A DNA stretch of 64,000 nucleotides from Microbacterium proteolyticum (GCF_029639405.1 NZ_CP121274.1:1116001-1180000), one strand, 5' to 3'; shown: positions 18,466 to 27,708, counted from the first letter of the stretch. The notes: generated by a model from the sequence alone, not told the origin. Made by a program: numbers and translations.

Positions 18466-18483
18466 GTGTGCAGAATTGCACAC
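18466..18483. promoter_or_regulatory. LysR-type operator abutting the regulator start codon
   Basis: GTGTGCA-GAAT-TGCACAC is a perfect inverted repeat ending at the base before ATG 18484. A T-N11-A core can be drawn in it. Its place between the divergent LysR and MHS-bdhA genes suggests autorepression and control of the operon. No ribosome binding site is visible for the LysR gene, so a leaderless mRNA is possible. Confidence 0.65.
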
Positions 18484-19386
18484 ATGGATGCCACGAACGT
18501 CCGCGCCGACGACCTCTTGATGCTGCTCGCGGTGGCGCGCACCGGCCGCTACACCGCGGCCGCGCAGGTGCGGGGCGTCGACCACACCACCGTCGCGCGG
18601 CGCATCGCCGCCCTGGAGGATGCGCTCGGCGGACGGGTCGTCGCCGCATCGGGCCGCGGCTGGGAACTGACGACGCTCGGCAAGCACGCCGTCGAGACGG
18701 CGGGGCGCATCGAGGCCGCGATGTCGCGGCTGTCCGGTGGGGAGGAGGAGCCGGATCCCGTCTCGGGCGTCGTCCGCATGTCGGCGACGGACGGCTTCAG
18801 CGCCTACGTCGCGGCTCCCACGATCGCGGCGTTGCGGCAGCGGCATCCGGAGCTGTCCGTCGAGATTGTGGCGACGCAACGTCGTGCGGCGCTGCACCGG
18901 CCCGGCCTCGACCTCGAGGTCGTGGTGGGGGAGCCGCAGACCTCCCGCGGGACCGCGACGCGCCTGGGCACCTACACGCTCGGCATGTACGCCTCGCGGG
19001 AGTACCTCGAGCGCGAGGGGACGCCCCGCGACCTCGCCGAGCTCGAACACCATCGCCTGGTGTACTTCGTCGACTCGATGCTGCAGGTGGAGGCGCTCGA
19101 CCTCCCGCGGCGGCTGGTGCCGCGCATGCGCGACGGGGTGACGTCGACCAACGTCTTCGTCCACGTGGAGGCGACACGCGTAGGTGCCGGAATCGGCATG
19201 CTTCCGTGCTTCGCCGCCGATCGGCATCCGGATCTGGTCCGTCTGCTGCCGACGGTCGTCGCGGAACGCCTGCCCTACTGGATGATCGTGCGCCCCGATT
19301 CGCTGCGGATCCCCGCCGTTGCGGCGCTGGCGGAGGCGCTCCGCGCGCAGACCGCGGCCGCGCAACACATGCTCGACGGGGCATAG
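18484..19386 (+). CDS. LysR-family transcriptional regulator
   Basis: 300 residues. The N-terminal winged helix-turn-helix covers about residues 8-66 (LLMLLAVARTGRYTAAAQ, then VDHTTVARRIAALEDALG). A type-2 periplasmic-binding-like effector domain follows. The HTTVARRI recognition helix and WELTT wing resemble the subgroup often annotated beside dehydrogenases. It is divergent from the MHS-bdhA operon and has a palindromic site overlapping its 5' end, so it is the likely regulator of that operon. Confidence 0.88.
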   Translation: MDATNVRADDLLMLLAVARTGRYTAAAQVRGVDHTTVARRIAALEDALGGRVVAASGRGWELTTLGKHAVETAGRIEAAMSRLSGGEEEPDPVSGVVRMSATDGFSAYVAAPTIAALRQRHPELSVEIVATQRRAALHRPGLDLEVVVGEPQTSRGTATRLGTYTLGMYASREYLEREGTPRDLAELEHHRLVYFVDSMLQVEALDLPRRLVPRMRDGVTSTNVFVHVEATRVGAGIGMLPCFAADRHPDLVRLLPTVVAERLPYWMIVRPDSLRIPAVAALAEALRAQTAAAQHMLDGA

Positions 19387-19415
19387 ACGCTCGCGGCGGC
19401 CTCGCGCGCCCGGTC

Positions 19416-19573
19416 GAGTGTCCAAGACACGCCGCATGACGCGGGCCCGATACGGCGTGTCTTGGACACTCGGTGGATTCGCGGCGCCGTTCAGCGGGCT
19501 GGGGCGGCACTACGGGCGTTCGGTGTCCAAGACACGCGGACCGAGGCCGGCGGCATCCGCGTGTCTTGGACAC
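19416..19573. repeat. Two long inverted repeats of the GTGTCCAAGACAC family
   Basis: First copy: perfect 19-bp arms at 19416-19434 and 19453-19471. Second copy: perfect 18-bp arms at 19523-19540 and 19556-19573. Each arm contains GTGTCCAAGACACGC or its inverse, and the core GTGTC-CAA-GACAC is itself a small dyad. They fill the space between the convergent ends of the LysR gene and the sfnG-like gene. Two more copies lie at 21952-22114. Confidence 0.85.
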
Positions 19574-19585
19574 TCAACGTGGGCG

Positions 19586-20719
19586 TCAGCCCCGTGCGAC
19601 GCCGATCGGGTCGCCGGTACGGGCGAGGTCCGTCTCGAGCTCGCGCACGATCGGGATCACCGTCTCGCCGAACCGCTCGAGCTCCTCCTGGAAGTGCAGG
19701 AACCCGAGGAGGAAGAGATCGACGCCGCGCTTCTTGTACTCGATGATCCGCTCCGCGATCTGCTCGGCATCCCCGAAGAGTTGTGTACGGAAGCCGTCGT
19801 TGTACTGCACGAGGTCGTCGAACGTCGAGTCGGCCCACATGCCCTTCTTGTCGGCGGTGGCGTTGCCCGCCTGTTGCACGCTCTTGCGGAAGCCCTCGAC
19901 GGCGCCACCGTCGGCATGCGCGATGATCTCGCGCAGCTGCTCCTCCGCCTCGGCTCGGCTATCGCGCTGGATGACGAAGCCGTTGAGGCCGAAGCGCGTG
20001 CGGCGGCCATGTTCGGCCGCGATACGGGTCACGTCGTCGTACTGCTCGGTGAAGCCGTCGAAGTCCTTGCCATTGGAGAAGTACCAATCGGCGTAGGCGC
20101 CGCCGTTGAGCCGCGCCGCCGTGGAGTTGCCGCCCTGGAAGATGTCGGGATGCGCGCGCCCCGGCACCTCGTAGGGGAAGGGGCGCAGCGTGAAGTCGGT
20201 GATGTCGTAGTACTTCCCGTGGAACGAGAACTTCTCCTGCGTCCACAGACCGCGCAGGATCTGGATGAACTCCGCCGCGCGCTCGTACCGCTCGTCGTGT
20301 TCGAGCCACTCGAGCCCGAGGTCGGTGTACTCGTCCTTGAACCAGCCGCTGACGACGTTCACGGCGGCACGGCCGTGCGAGAACTGGTCGGCGGTGTTGA
20401 TGAACTTCGCCAAGACCGCCGGATGCCAGATCCCGGGGTGGATGGCCGAGATGACCTTCAGCTTCTCGGTGGCCAGAAGCAACGCGAGGCTGATGGACGT
20501 GGATTCGTGCTGCTGAGCGGCGCCGTAGCTCGAGGCGTACCGCACCTGGCTCAGCGCGTACTCGAACCCGACGCGCTCCGCCGTCCGCGCGAGCTCGACG
20601 TTGTAGTCGAGACCCCAGTCGGTGCGCTGCTCGATGGAGCTGATCACGAGCCCGCCGCTGACGTTGGGAACCCAGTAGGCGAACTTCAGGGGCTCGTGCG
20701 TGGGGGCGTTGTCGGTCAT
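19586..20719 (-). CDS. sfnG: FMNH2-dependent dimethylsulfone monooxygenase-like (SfnG family)
   Basis: 377 residues of the luciferase-like monooxygenase family. The opening LKFAYWVPNVSGGLVISSIEQRT and the blocks NVVSGWFKDEY, HDERYERA and DIFQGGNS match the SfnG group closely. SfnG converts dimethylsulfone to methanesulfinate with reduced flavin from a partner reductase, which is not seen here. ATG 20719 has GAGGAG upstream. It is divergent from a second monooxygenase and near metY, which suggests a sulfur-scavenging role. Confidence 0.82.
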   Translation of the reverse strand: MTDNAPTHEPLKFAYWVPNVSGGLVISSIEQRTDWGLDYNVELARTAERVGFEYALSQVRYASSYGAAQQHESTSISLALLLATEKLKVISAIHPGIWHPAVLAKFINTADQFSHGRAAVNVVSGWFKDEYTDLGLEWLEHDERYERAAEFIQILRGLWTQEKFSFHGKYYDITDFTLRPFPYEVPGRAHPDIFQGGNSTAARLNGGAYADWYFSNGKDFDGFTEQYDDVTRIAAEHGRRTRFGLNGFVIQRDSRAEAEEQLREIIAHADGGAVEGFRKSVQQAGNATADKKGMWADSTFDDLVQYNDGFRTQLFGDAEQIAERIIEYKKRGVDLFLLGFLHFQEELERFGETVIPIVRELETDLARTGDPIGVARG

Positions 20720-20844
20720 GGGGTTCTCCTCGGGGATCGGAACCCGGCTACCGTCGCACTGCCCCCGCCGACGGTCAACGACATGTGACGGACCGTGTCC
20801 TCGCATGACGACACATGCCGTTCGACCGGGTGAGGATGGATGCC

Positions 20845-21906
20845 ATGACCTCCCCCCAGCGCGTGCGTTTCGGCTACTGGACCCCGATCTTCGGCGGCTG
20901 GCTCCGCAACGTCGACGACGAGCAGACGCCCGTGTCGTTCGCCCACATCGCGGAGATCGCGCGGGCGGCGGAGGAGGGCGGGTTCGACCTCACGCTCATC
21001 CCGGAGCTGAACCTCAACGACATCAAGGGCGTCGAGGCGCCGTCGCTCGACGCGTGGGCGGTGACCGCGGGACTCGCGGCCGTGACGTCGAAGCTCGAAC
21101 TGCTCGCGGCCGTCCGGCCGGGGTTCCACAACCCGTTCCACACCGCGAAGCAGGCGGCGACGATCGACGAGATCAGCGGGGGACGCTTCACGCTGAACGT
21201 CGTGTCGGCGTGGTGGGCCGAGGAGGCGAAGCAGTACGACGGGCTGTTCAGCGCCCACGACGACCGCTACGCGCGCACGATCGAGTGGGTCGAGGTGCTC
21301 CGCGGCTTGTGGACGCAGACGCCGTTCGCGTACGAGGGGGAGTACTACCGCACCGAGGGCACGTTCCTCGAGCCGAAGCCCCGCGTGATTCCGCGTCTGT
21401 ACGCCGGCGGTGAGAGCGAGGCCGGACGCACCGCGATCACGCGTTTCGCCGACGCGTACCTGACGCACGGCGGCACGCTCGACGAGCTCGAGGCGAAGGT
21501 CGCCGACATGCGGCGTCGCCGCGCCGAGGCCGGCGCGACCCCGTTCGAGGCGTTCGGGATGGCGGCGTACGGCATCGTCCGTGACACCGAGGAAGAGGCT
21601 CAGGCCGAGATCGACCGCATCACCGACGTGCGCGGGGGAGCGGCGTACGGCTCGTACCAGGACTTCGTGAGCAAGTCGAAGCTCGACACCCAGGTCGACC
21701 TCAAGGAGTACTCGGTCTCGAACCGCGGCCTGCGCCCGAACCTCGTCGGCACGCCCGACCAGGTGGCCGAGCGCATCGTGGAGTTCGCGAACGTCGGCGT
21801 CTCGACGCTGCTGCTGCAGTTCTCGCCGCACCTGTCCGAGCTGCAGCGCTTCGCCGCCGAGGTCATCCCGCGCGTGCGTCGGCTCGATGCGCTGCGCGAC
21901 GCCTGA
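20845..21906 (+). CDS. Luciferase-like FMN-dependent monooxygenase (alkanesulfonate/SfnG-like)
   Basis: 353 residues from ATG 20845, chosen because GAGGA lies eight bases before it; an in-frame ATG at 20836 overlaps that site. The TIM-barrel family pattern is clear: VRFGYWTPIFGGWLR, AAVRPGFHNPFHTAKQAATIDEISGGR, NVVSAWWAEE and HDDRYARTIEW. It is distant enough from the neighbouring SfnG-like protein that a different substrate is likely, for example an alkanesulfonate. The 125-bp divergent spacer between the two genes must hold both promoters. Confidence 0.8.
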   Translation: MTSPQRVRFGYWTPIFGGWLRNVDDEQTPVSFAHIAEIARAAEEGGFDLTLIPELNLNDIKGVEAPSLDAWAVTAGLAAVTSKLELLAAVRPGFHNPFHTAKQAATIDEISGGRFTLNVVSAWWAEEAKQYDGLFSAHDDRYARTIEWVEVLRGLWTQTPFAYEGEYYRTEGTFLEPKPRVIPRLYAGGESEAGRTAITRFADAYLTHGGTLDELEAKVADMRRRRAEAGATPFEAFGMAAYGIVRDTEEEAQAEIDRITDVRGGAAYGSYQDFVSKSKLDTQVDLKEYSVSNRGLRPNLVGTPDQVAERIVEFANVGVSTLLLQFSPHLSELQRFAAEVIPRVRRLDALRDA

Positions 21907-21951
21907 CGCCCGCGCGGCGGGTTCGGTCCGACGCCTGCGCGCCGCGAGTTC

Positions 21952-22114
21952 AGTGTCCAAGACACGCGGACAAGCCGCCGCGGCATCCGCGTGTCTTGGA
22001 CACTCACCGCGAAGACAGCGACCGCCGGCGCCGCTCTCGACGCCGCGCCTGTTGGTTGAGTGTCCAGAACACACGGACGCACCGCCGCGGCATCCGCGTG
22101 TCTTGGACACTCAA
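21952..22114. repeat. Two more inverted repeats of the GTGTCCAAGACAC family
   Basis: Third copy: perfect 19-bp arms at 21952-21970 and 21986-22004 with a 15-nt loop. Fourth copy: 22-bp arms at 22056-22077 and 22093-22114 with three mismatches, all in the left arm. They lie between the convergent ends of the second monooxygenase gene and metY, so the four copies frame the monooxygenase pair. Confidence 0.85.
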
Positions 22115-22173
22115 CGCCGAAACGCCGCGCGCCCGCACCGCCGGCCGACGCCGACGCGCGAGAACCCCGCGCC

Positions 22174-23493
22174 CTACGCCGCCGCGCGGAGCGCCTGGTC
22201 GAGGTCGGCGATGAGGTCGGCGGCATCCTCGAGCCCGATCGACAGGCGGATGAGCCCGTCGTGGATGCCGAGGCGGTCGCGGACCTCTTGCGTGAAGCCG
22301 AGGTGGGTCGTGGTCGCGGGGTGGAGCGCCATGGAGCGCGTGTCGCCGATGTTGGTCATGCGGCTGAACAGGCGCAGCGCGTCGAAGAAGCGCTCCGCTC
22401 CGTCGCGTCCGCCGCGCACGGTGAACGAGAACACCGAGCCGGTGAGTCCGCCGTAGTCGCGCACGGCGAGCGCGTGCTGCGGGTGGGAGGGGAGTCCCGC
22501 GAAGTCGACGCTCTCGACCAGCTCGTGGCCGTCGAGCCACTCGGCGATCTCGCGAGCGGATGCCAAGTGCTGACGCATCCGCACCGAGAGCGTCTCCATG
22601 CCCTGTTGCAGAAGGAAGCCGTTCAGCGGCGACAGCGCGGGGCCGGTGTCGTTGGCGATCCCGAAGCGCAGGTACAGCTCGAACGCGCGGGGGCCGAAGG
22701 CGTCGACGTACGAGGGGTGTCCGGCGATCGCGGTGTCGGTGATCCCGGGATACGGACGGGAGGCGCCGGCCCAGTCGAACGTCCCACCGTCGACGACCGC
22801 TCCCGCGAGGTTGGCCCCGTGGCCGGAGAGGAACTTCGTCGCGGAGTGCACGACGATGTGAGCGCCGTGCTCGATCGGTCGCAGGAGGAACGGCGTCGCG
22901 ATCGTGTTGTCCACGACGACCGGCAGACCGTGGCGCTCGGCGATCCGTGCCACGCGAGCGATGTCGACGACGTCGTTCTTGGGGTTCGGCAGCGTCTCGG
23001 TGAAGATGGCCTTCGTTTCGGGCCGGATCAGGGCATCCCATTCGGCGTCGTCGTCGGGATCCCAGACGTACTCGACCGTCACTCCCAGGCGCGCGAAGGT
23101 GCGGTCGAAGAGCACACGCGTACCGCTGTAGATGCTGGCCGTCGACACGATGTGCTCTCCCGCGCCCGCGAGTCCGAGCAACGTCGCGGTGATGGCGGCC
23201 TGCCCCGACCCGACGACGAGCGCGCCCGTTCCGCCCTCGAGTGACGCGAGCCGGGCCTCGGCGACCTGGTTCGTGGGGTTGAGGTTGCGCGAGTACAGGT
23301 GCCCCAGGTCGGCGCCGGCGAAGCGATCTGTCGCCTCCTGGAACGACGCGAAGCGGTACGCAGCCGATAGATGCACGGGCGTCACGCGCGAGCCGTGGGT
23401 GAGGTCTTCCACCTCGCCGGCGTGCACCTGGCGGGTCGAGAACCCGAAGCCGTCCCAGTCGCGGTGGGGTTCAGCGGGCTCAGCCACGCGCAC
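22174..23493 (-). CDS. metY: O-acetylhomoserine aminocarboxypropyltransferase / sulfhydrylase
   Basis: 439 residues of the Cys/Met-metabolism PLP family. Visible are YSRNLNPTNQVAEARLASLEGG, the PLP-stacking region, VVVDNTIATPFL, and the PLP lysine in VHSATKFLSGHG. The C-terminal blocks GDTRSMALHPATTTH and RLSIGLED fit MetY. It makes homocysteine from O-acetylhomoserine and sulfide. GTG 23493 lies inside the end of the upstream ATP-grasp gene (14-bp overlap), with GAGG as the ribosome binding site. Confidence 0.9.
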   Translation of the reverse strand: MRVAEPAEPHRDWDGFGFSTRQVHAGEVEDLTHGSRVTPVHLSAAYRFASFQEATDRFAGADLGHLYSRNLNPTNQVAEARLASLEGGTGALVVGSGQAAITATLLGLAGAGEHIVSTASIYSGTRVLFDRTFARLGVTVEYVWDPDDDAEWDALIRPETKAIFTETLPNPKNDVVDIARVARIAERHGLPVVVDNTIATPFLLRPIEHGAHIVVHSATKFLSGHGANLAGAVVDGGTFDWAGASRPYPGITDTAIAGHPSYVDAFGPRAFELYLRFGIANDTGPALSPLNGFLLQQGMETLSVRMRQHLASAREIAEWLDGHELVESVDFAGLPSHPQHALAVRDYGGLTGSVFSFTVRGGRDGAERFFDALRLFSRMTNIGDTRSMALHPATTTHLGFTQEVRDRLGIHDGLIRLSIGLEDAADLIADLDQALRAAA

Positions 23494-24421
23494 CCACCGC
23501 CTCGTGCGGAAGCAGCGCCCCGAGCCAGCGGGCGATCTCGCGCGGACCGGAACGGGGAGCGGATGCCTCGACGTCGGGGTTGTAGTTCGTGTTCGTGTTC
23601 ACGTCATAGGTGACGACCCGGCCGTCGCGCGTCTCGATGAACTCGATGCCGGCGACGCCGATCCCCTCCGCCGCGAGGAAGGCGAGGTACCGGTCGATGA
23701 TGGCCGGGTCGACGTCGTCGCGGAGGCGGAACAGCGGCTCAGGCTCCACGCCGTCGGCACCGGGGATCGCGCACGCCTCGGCCGGGCACAGCTCGAAGCT
23801 GCCCGCGCTCGTGTCGACCCGCACGGCGTAGACGAACTGGCCGCCCACGAATTCGGCGCGCGTGATGAACGGCGCGCGAGCGACCAGCAACTCCTGCAGC
23901 AGCGTGATGCCGTCGGGCGACGGCTCGAAGTCGGCGCTGTCGACCCACGCCGCGAACTCGGCGTGCGACTCCCACCGGCGTACGCCCAGGCCCTTGCCGC
24001 CCTGGTTGTGCTTGCTGATGAAGGGCGCCTCGAACTCCTCGGCCTTCGCCGCGAGCTGCGCGGTACCGAACACGGCCGTCGTGCGCGGGACCTCGACGCC
24101 CGCGTGCCGGAGCGCGGCGTGCTGCGCCACCTTGCTGACCTCGAGCTCGAGGACGTCGGCGCCGTTCACGACCGTGCGACCCCACGAGGCGAGCCACCGC
24201 AGCACCGCACGGCCGTACTCCTTGCTCGCGGCGTGGTCGCGCGTGTGCGCGGAGGCGCTCAGCCGCGACCAGAACACGCCCTCCGGAGGCTCGACGGAGA
24301 GGTCGATGGACCCGTCGGTCAGCAGCCATTCCTCCAGCGGCACCCCTTCCGCCTCGAAGGCCGCCTGGAATGGCGGAAGCCACTGGGGGTTCTCATGGAT
24401 CACGTACACGCTGCCCGACAT
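23480..24421 (-). CDS. ATP-grasp ligase (RimK-like)
   Basis: 313 residues. The ATP-grasp fold is shown by FISKHNQGGKGLGVRRW (phosphate-binding loop), LLQELLVA, and the Mg-binding end IEFIETRDGRVVTYDVNTNTNYNPDVE. The N-terminal part (VYVIHENPQWLPPF...GVFWSRLSASAHTRDH) is that of the RimK-like alpha-L-glutamate ligase group. Substrate unknown. It is coupled to metY by overlap, so a role near sulfur amino acids is conceivable but not shown. Confidence 0.78.
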   Translation of the reverse strand: MSGSVYVIHENPQWLPPFQAAFEAEGVPLEEWLLTDGSIDLSVEPPEGVFWSRLSASAHTRDHAASKEYGRAVLRWLASWGRTVVNGADVLELEVSKVAQHAALRHAGVEVPRTTAVFGTAQLAAKAEEFEAPFISKHNQGGKGLGVRRWESHAEFAAWVDSADFEPSPDGITLLQELLVARAPFITRAEFVGGQFVYAVRVDTSAGSFELCPAEACAIPGADGVEPEPLFRLRDDVDPAIIDRYLAFLAAEGIGVAGIEFIETRDGRVVTYDVNTNTNYNPDVEASAPRSGPREIARWLGALLPHEAVGARG

Positions 24422-24565
24422 GCCGCCAGGCTAACCCGGCCCTCCGACACCGGCACAGGCCCGCGTCACGCACGGTCACGGCGGCCTTTCGATCCGAAGG
24501 CGCAGCCTGGTGCCCTGGCATCCACGTGTGTATCGTCGCAAGGCTGTGCCGCCGGAAGGGATGCC

Positions 24566-25396
24566 ATGACCACCGAGTACCTCGATGCGAACCGCGCCAA
24601 CTGGAACGAGCGCGCCACCCTGCACGCCGCTCGCGACGGATCCGGCTACGGCGTGCTGCGCTACGTGGAGGACCGCGACGCGCTCAGCGATGTCGTGCGG
24701 TTCGACCAGCCGCTGCTCGGCGACCTCACGGGGAAGCGCGCCGTGCACCTCCAGTGCCACATCGGCACCGACACGCTGTCACTCGCGCGGCTCGGCGCCC
24801 GGGTGACGGGCCTCGACTTCTCGGAGAACGCCGTCGCGGAAGCCCGCCGGCTCGTGGCCGAGACCGGGGATGCCGTCGATTTCGTCCGATCGGACGTCGC
24901 GCACGCCCTCGACGTCCTCTCGGCGGGGGAGTTCGACCTGGTCTACACGGGCATCGGGGCGCTGTGCTGGCTGCCGTCGATCACGGAATGGGCCGGTGTC
25001 GTCGCGGACCTGCTGGCTCCCGGGGGCACGCTGCACATCCGCGAGGGACACCCGGTGCTGTGGTCGATGAACGAGACGCTCCCGGGGCTGACGCTCGCGT
25101 TCCCGTACTTCGAGCAGCCCGCACCGCTGGAATGGGATGACGACAGCACCTACGTCGAGGTGTCGGCTCCCCTGCAGTCCACACGGACGTACGAGTGGAA
25201 CCGCAGCCTCGGGGAGATCGTCACCGCGCTGCTCGACCGTGGCCTGCGGCTCGACGCGCTCATCGAGCACGACAGCGTGCCGTGGGAGGCCCTCCCCGGC
25301 CGCATGACCCTGCGCCCCGACGGCGAGTACGCCCTCACCGAGCAGCCGTCGGTCATGCCGCTGAGCTACACGATCCGCGCGTCGAAGCCGGCCTGA
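24566..25396 (+). CDS. SAM-dependent class I methyltransferase
   Basis: 276 residues; GGAAGGG precedes ATG 24566. The motif I region reads VHLQCHIGTDTLSLARLGARVTGLDFS, motif II LVYTGIGALCWL, and the later LLAPGGTLHI is typical. The N-terminus YLDANRANWNERA and the end EQPSVMPLSYTIRASKP match a group of small-molecule methyltransferases common in actinobacteria. Substrate unknown. It begins a run of rightward genes. Confidence 0.85.
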   Translation: MTTEYLDANRANWNERATLHAARDGSGYGVLRYVEDRDALSDVVRFDQPLLGDLTGKRAVHLQCHIGTDTLSLARLGARVTGLDFSENAVAEARRLVAETGDAVDFVRSDVAHALDVLSAGEFDLVYTGIGALCWLPSITEWAGVVADLLAPGGTLHIREGHPVLWSMNETLPGLTLAFPYFEQPAPLEWDDDSTYVEVSAPLQSTRTYEWNRSLGEIVTALLDRGLRLDALIEHDSVPWEALPGRMTLRPDGEYALTEQPSVMPLSYTIRASKPA

Positions 25397-25404
25397 CCGA
25401 GACA

Positions 25405-25875
25405 ATGGATGCCACCCGCCCCGCGCTCGCACTCCTCGCGGCAGCCGCGCTCGCGCTCGCCGGCTGCGCACCGACCTCGTTACCGACCTACGAAGCGGTC
25501 CGCGGCCAGGCACAAGCGGCGATGCAACGCGTCGTCGACGAGCTCTCGCCTGACGTCCGCGTCGAGAAGAATCCCTCGGACAAGCCTTTCGGATGCGAAG
25601 GGGAAGGCGTCTTCTACACCGGCCAGTGGACGGTGTTCCCTCCCGAGGGCTTCGACGGTCAGAGTTTCGTCGATGGGCTCCCCGCGGCGCTCGGTTCCGA
25701 CTTCCGCACCGATGACCGAGGTCTCGAACTCAACTATCCGGCCGCGAGTCTCATTGCCCCCGGATACTCCAACAGCACTGTCGACGTTTCGGTGCTCACA
25801 CGCGACGAGGGAGTCGTCGTCGATATCCTTTCGACTTCGCAGTGCGCGCAGCGGCCCGCGACCGAAGCGCCGTAA
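25405..25875 (+). CDS. Small lipoprotein of unknown function
   Basis: 156 residues. A short signal peptide ends in the lipobox LAGC (cysteine near residue 21), so the protein should be attached to the outer face of the membrane. The mature part is a compact domain with two further cysteines (FGCEGEG and TSQCAQ) that might form a disulfide. The start codon lies eight bases after the methyltransferase stop, suggesting co-transcription. Confidence 0.75.
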   Translation: MDATRPALALLAAAALALAGCAPTSLPTYEAVRGQAQAAMQRVVDELSPDVRVEKNPSDKPFGCEGEGVFYTGQWTVFPPEGFDGQSFVDGLPAALGSDFRTDDRGLELNYPAASLIAPGYSNSTVDVSVLTRDEGVVVDILSTSQCAQRPATEAP

Positions 25876-25958
25876 CCGCGCCACCCATGACGAACGTCAC
25901 CCCCACGAGGTGACCCCCGCCCCAGGCACGGGGCACGGCGCCGGGCCAGCATGAGGAC

Positions 25959-26894
25959 ATGACCTCCTCTACCACCGCTCCCGCCGCGATCGACGCGCGG
26001 GGCGTCGTCAAGAGCTTCGGCTCCGTCCACGCCGTCCGCGGCGTCGATCTGCGGGTGCAGCCCGGCGAGATCGTGGCGTTCCTCGGCCCGAACGGCGCCG
26101 GCAAGACCACCACGATCGACATGATCCTCGGCCTCACGAACCCCGACTCGGGCTCCATCAGCGTCTTCGGGCACACCCCGCGCGGGGCGGTGTCGCGCGG
26201 CCTCGTCTCCGCCGTCCTGCAGACGGGGGGTCTGCTGAAAGACCTCACGGTCCGCGAGACGGTCGAGCTCACGGCATCCCTGTTCGCCGAGAAGCGTCCC
26301 GTAGACGAGGCGCTCGAGCGGGCCGGCATCCGGGATCTGGCGAATCGTCGCGTCGGACTCTGCTCGGGCGGAGAGCAGCAGCGGCTGCGTTTCGCGATGG
26401 CGCTCGTGAGCGATCCGGCGCTGCTGATCCTCGACGAGCCGACCACCGGCATGGACGTCGAGGCCCGCCGTTCGTTCTGGAACGCGATCCGGACGGATGC
26501 CGCCCGCGGCCGCACCGTCATGTTCGCGACGCACTACCTCGACGAGGCCGACGAGTACGCCGACCGCATCGTGCTGATGCGCAGCGGCCAGATCGTCGCC
26601 GACGGCACCACGGCCGAGATCAAGAACCTCGTCTCGGGTCGGGTGGTGCAGGCGACGATCCCGGATGCCGACATCACGGCGCTCGCGTCCCTCCCGGGCG
26701 TCGATTCGGTCGAGGCCGCCGGCGAGCGCGTGACGCTGCACACCCGCGATTCCGACGCCCTCGCGCGCCACCTCCTGGCGGAAACCCCCGCGCGGGATCT
26801 CGAGATCACCGCGCGAAACCTGGAGAGCGTGTTCGTCGCGCTCACCATCGACTCCCCGGCATCCGCCGACGCCTCGAACGGAGCAACCCGATGA
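25959..26894 (+). CDS. ABC-2 type exporter ATPase (DrrA-like)
   Basis: 311 residues. Walker A GPNGAGKTT near residues 44-52, Q-loop LQTGGLL, Walker B LLILDEPTTGMD, and the H-loop FATHYLDEAD. The signature is CSGGEQQRL instead of LSGGQ, a tolerated variant. A C-terminal 80-residue extension is typical of drug/lipid exporters. It forms a four-gene unit with the permease (4-bp overlap), kinase and response regulator. Confidence 0.92.
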   Translation: MTSSTTAPAAIDARGVVKSFGSVHAVRGVDLRVQPGEIVAFLGPNGAGKTTTIDMILGLTNPDSGSISVFGHTPRGAVSRGLVSAVLQTGGLLKDLTVRETVELTASLFAEKRPVDEALERAGIRDLANRRVGLCSGGEQQRLRFAMALVSDPALLILDEPTTGMDVEARRSFWNAIRTDAARGRTVMFATHYLDEADEYADRIVLMRSGQIVADGTTAEIKNLVSGRVVQATIPDADITALASLPGVDSVEAAGERVTLHTRDSDALARHLLAETPARDLEITARNLESVFVALTIDSPASADASNGATR

Positions 26895-27688
26895 CCGCCA
26901 TCAGCCTCGACCGTCCCGCCCCCGTCCTGGGCGGCTTCACGCTCACGTATCTGCGGATCGAGCTGGTCCGCAAGCTCCGCAACCCGCGGGCGCTGTTCTT
27001 CACCGTGGCGTTCCCGGTGCTGATGTTCTTCATCATCGGGTACCAGATGCTCGACGAGCCCCTGACGCAGGTGCCGGTGGCCGACGGGGGAGTGTCGGTG
27101 GCCGCGTACATCATGGTGTCGATGGCGATGTACGGAGCGATGATGTCGGCGACCCAGACGGGCGCGGCGGTCGCGGTCGAGCGCGCGCAGGGGTGGACGC
27201 GGCAGTTGCGCCTCACGCCGCTGAACCCGCTCGTCAACGTGATCGTGAAGCTCCTGGCGGGCATGCTGTTCGGACTCATTGCGGTGATCGCGACGTATGT
27301 CGTGGCATCCATGGTCGGGGTTCAGCTGTCGGCGGTGCAGTGGATCGTCACGGGTCTGGCCGCGTGGCTGCTCGCCGGGGCGGTGTTCACGACGCTCGGA
27401 CTGATGGTCGGGTACATGGTGCCGGGCGAGAACGTCGCGCAGATCACGAGCCTCGCGGTGGTGCTGCTGTCGTTCCTCGGCGGGCTGTTCTACCCGCTGT
27501 CGTCGATGCCCGACTTCCTGCAGGCGGTCGGCAAGCTGACGCCCGTGTACGGCATCGCCGAGCTGGCGCGTGCGCCGCTGACGGGGGATGCCTTCGATCT
27601 CGGCGCCCTGATCAACGCGGTCGTGTGGCTCGCGGTGTTCGTCGCCGGCACGGTGTACTTCTTCCGGCGGGACACGCGGCGTTCGTGA
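26891..27688 (+). CDS. ABC-2 type exporter permease
   Basis: 265 residues with about six membrane segments. The hallmark sequence around FLGGLFYPLSSMPDFLQAVGKLTPVYGIAELAR is typical of ABC-2 permeases next to DesK/DesR-like systems. ATG 26891 overlaps the ATPase stop as ATGA. Confidence 0.92.
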   Translation: MTAISLDRPAPVLGGFTLTYLRIELVRKLRNPRALFFTVAFPVLMFFIIGYQMLDEPLTQVPVADGGVSVAAYIMVSMAMYGAMMSATQTGAAVAVERAQGWTRQLRLTPLNPLVNVIVKLLAGMLFGLIAVIATYVVASMVGVQLSAVQWIVTGLAAWLLAGAVFTTLGLMVGYMVPGENVAQITSLAVVLLSFLGGLFYPLSSMPDFLQAVGKLTPVYGIAELARAPLTGDAFDLGALINAVVWLAVFVAGTVYFFRRDTRRS

Positions 27689-27708
27689 GCCGCTCTATCG
27701 TGAACGAC

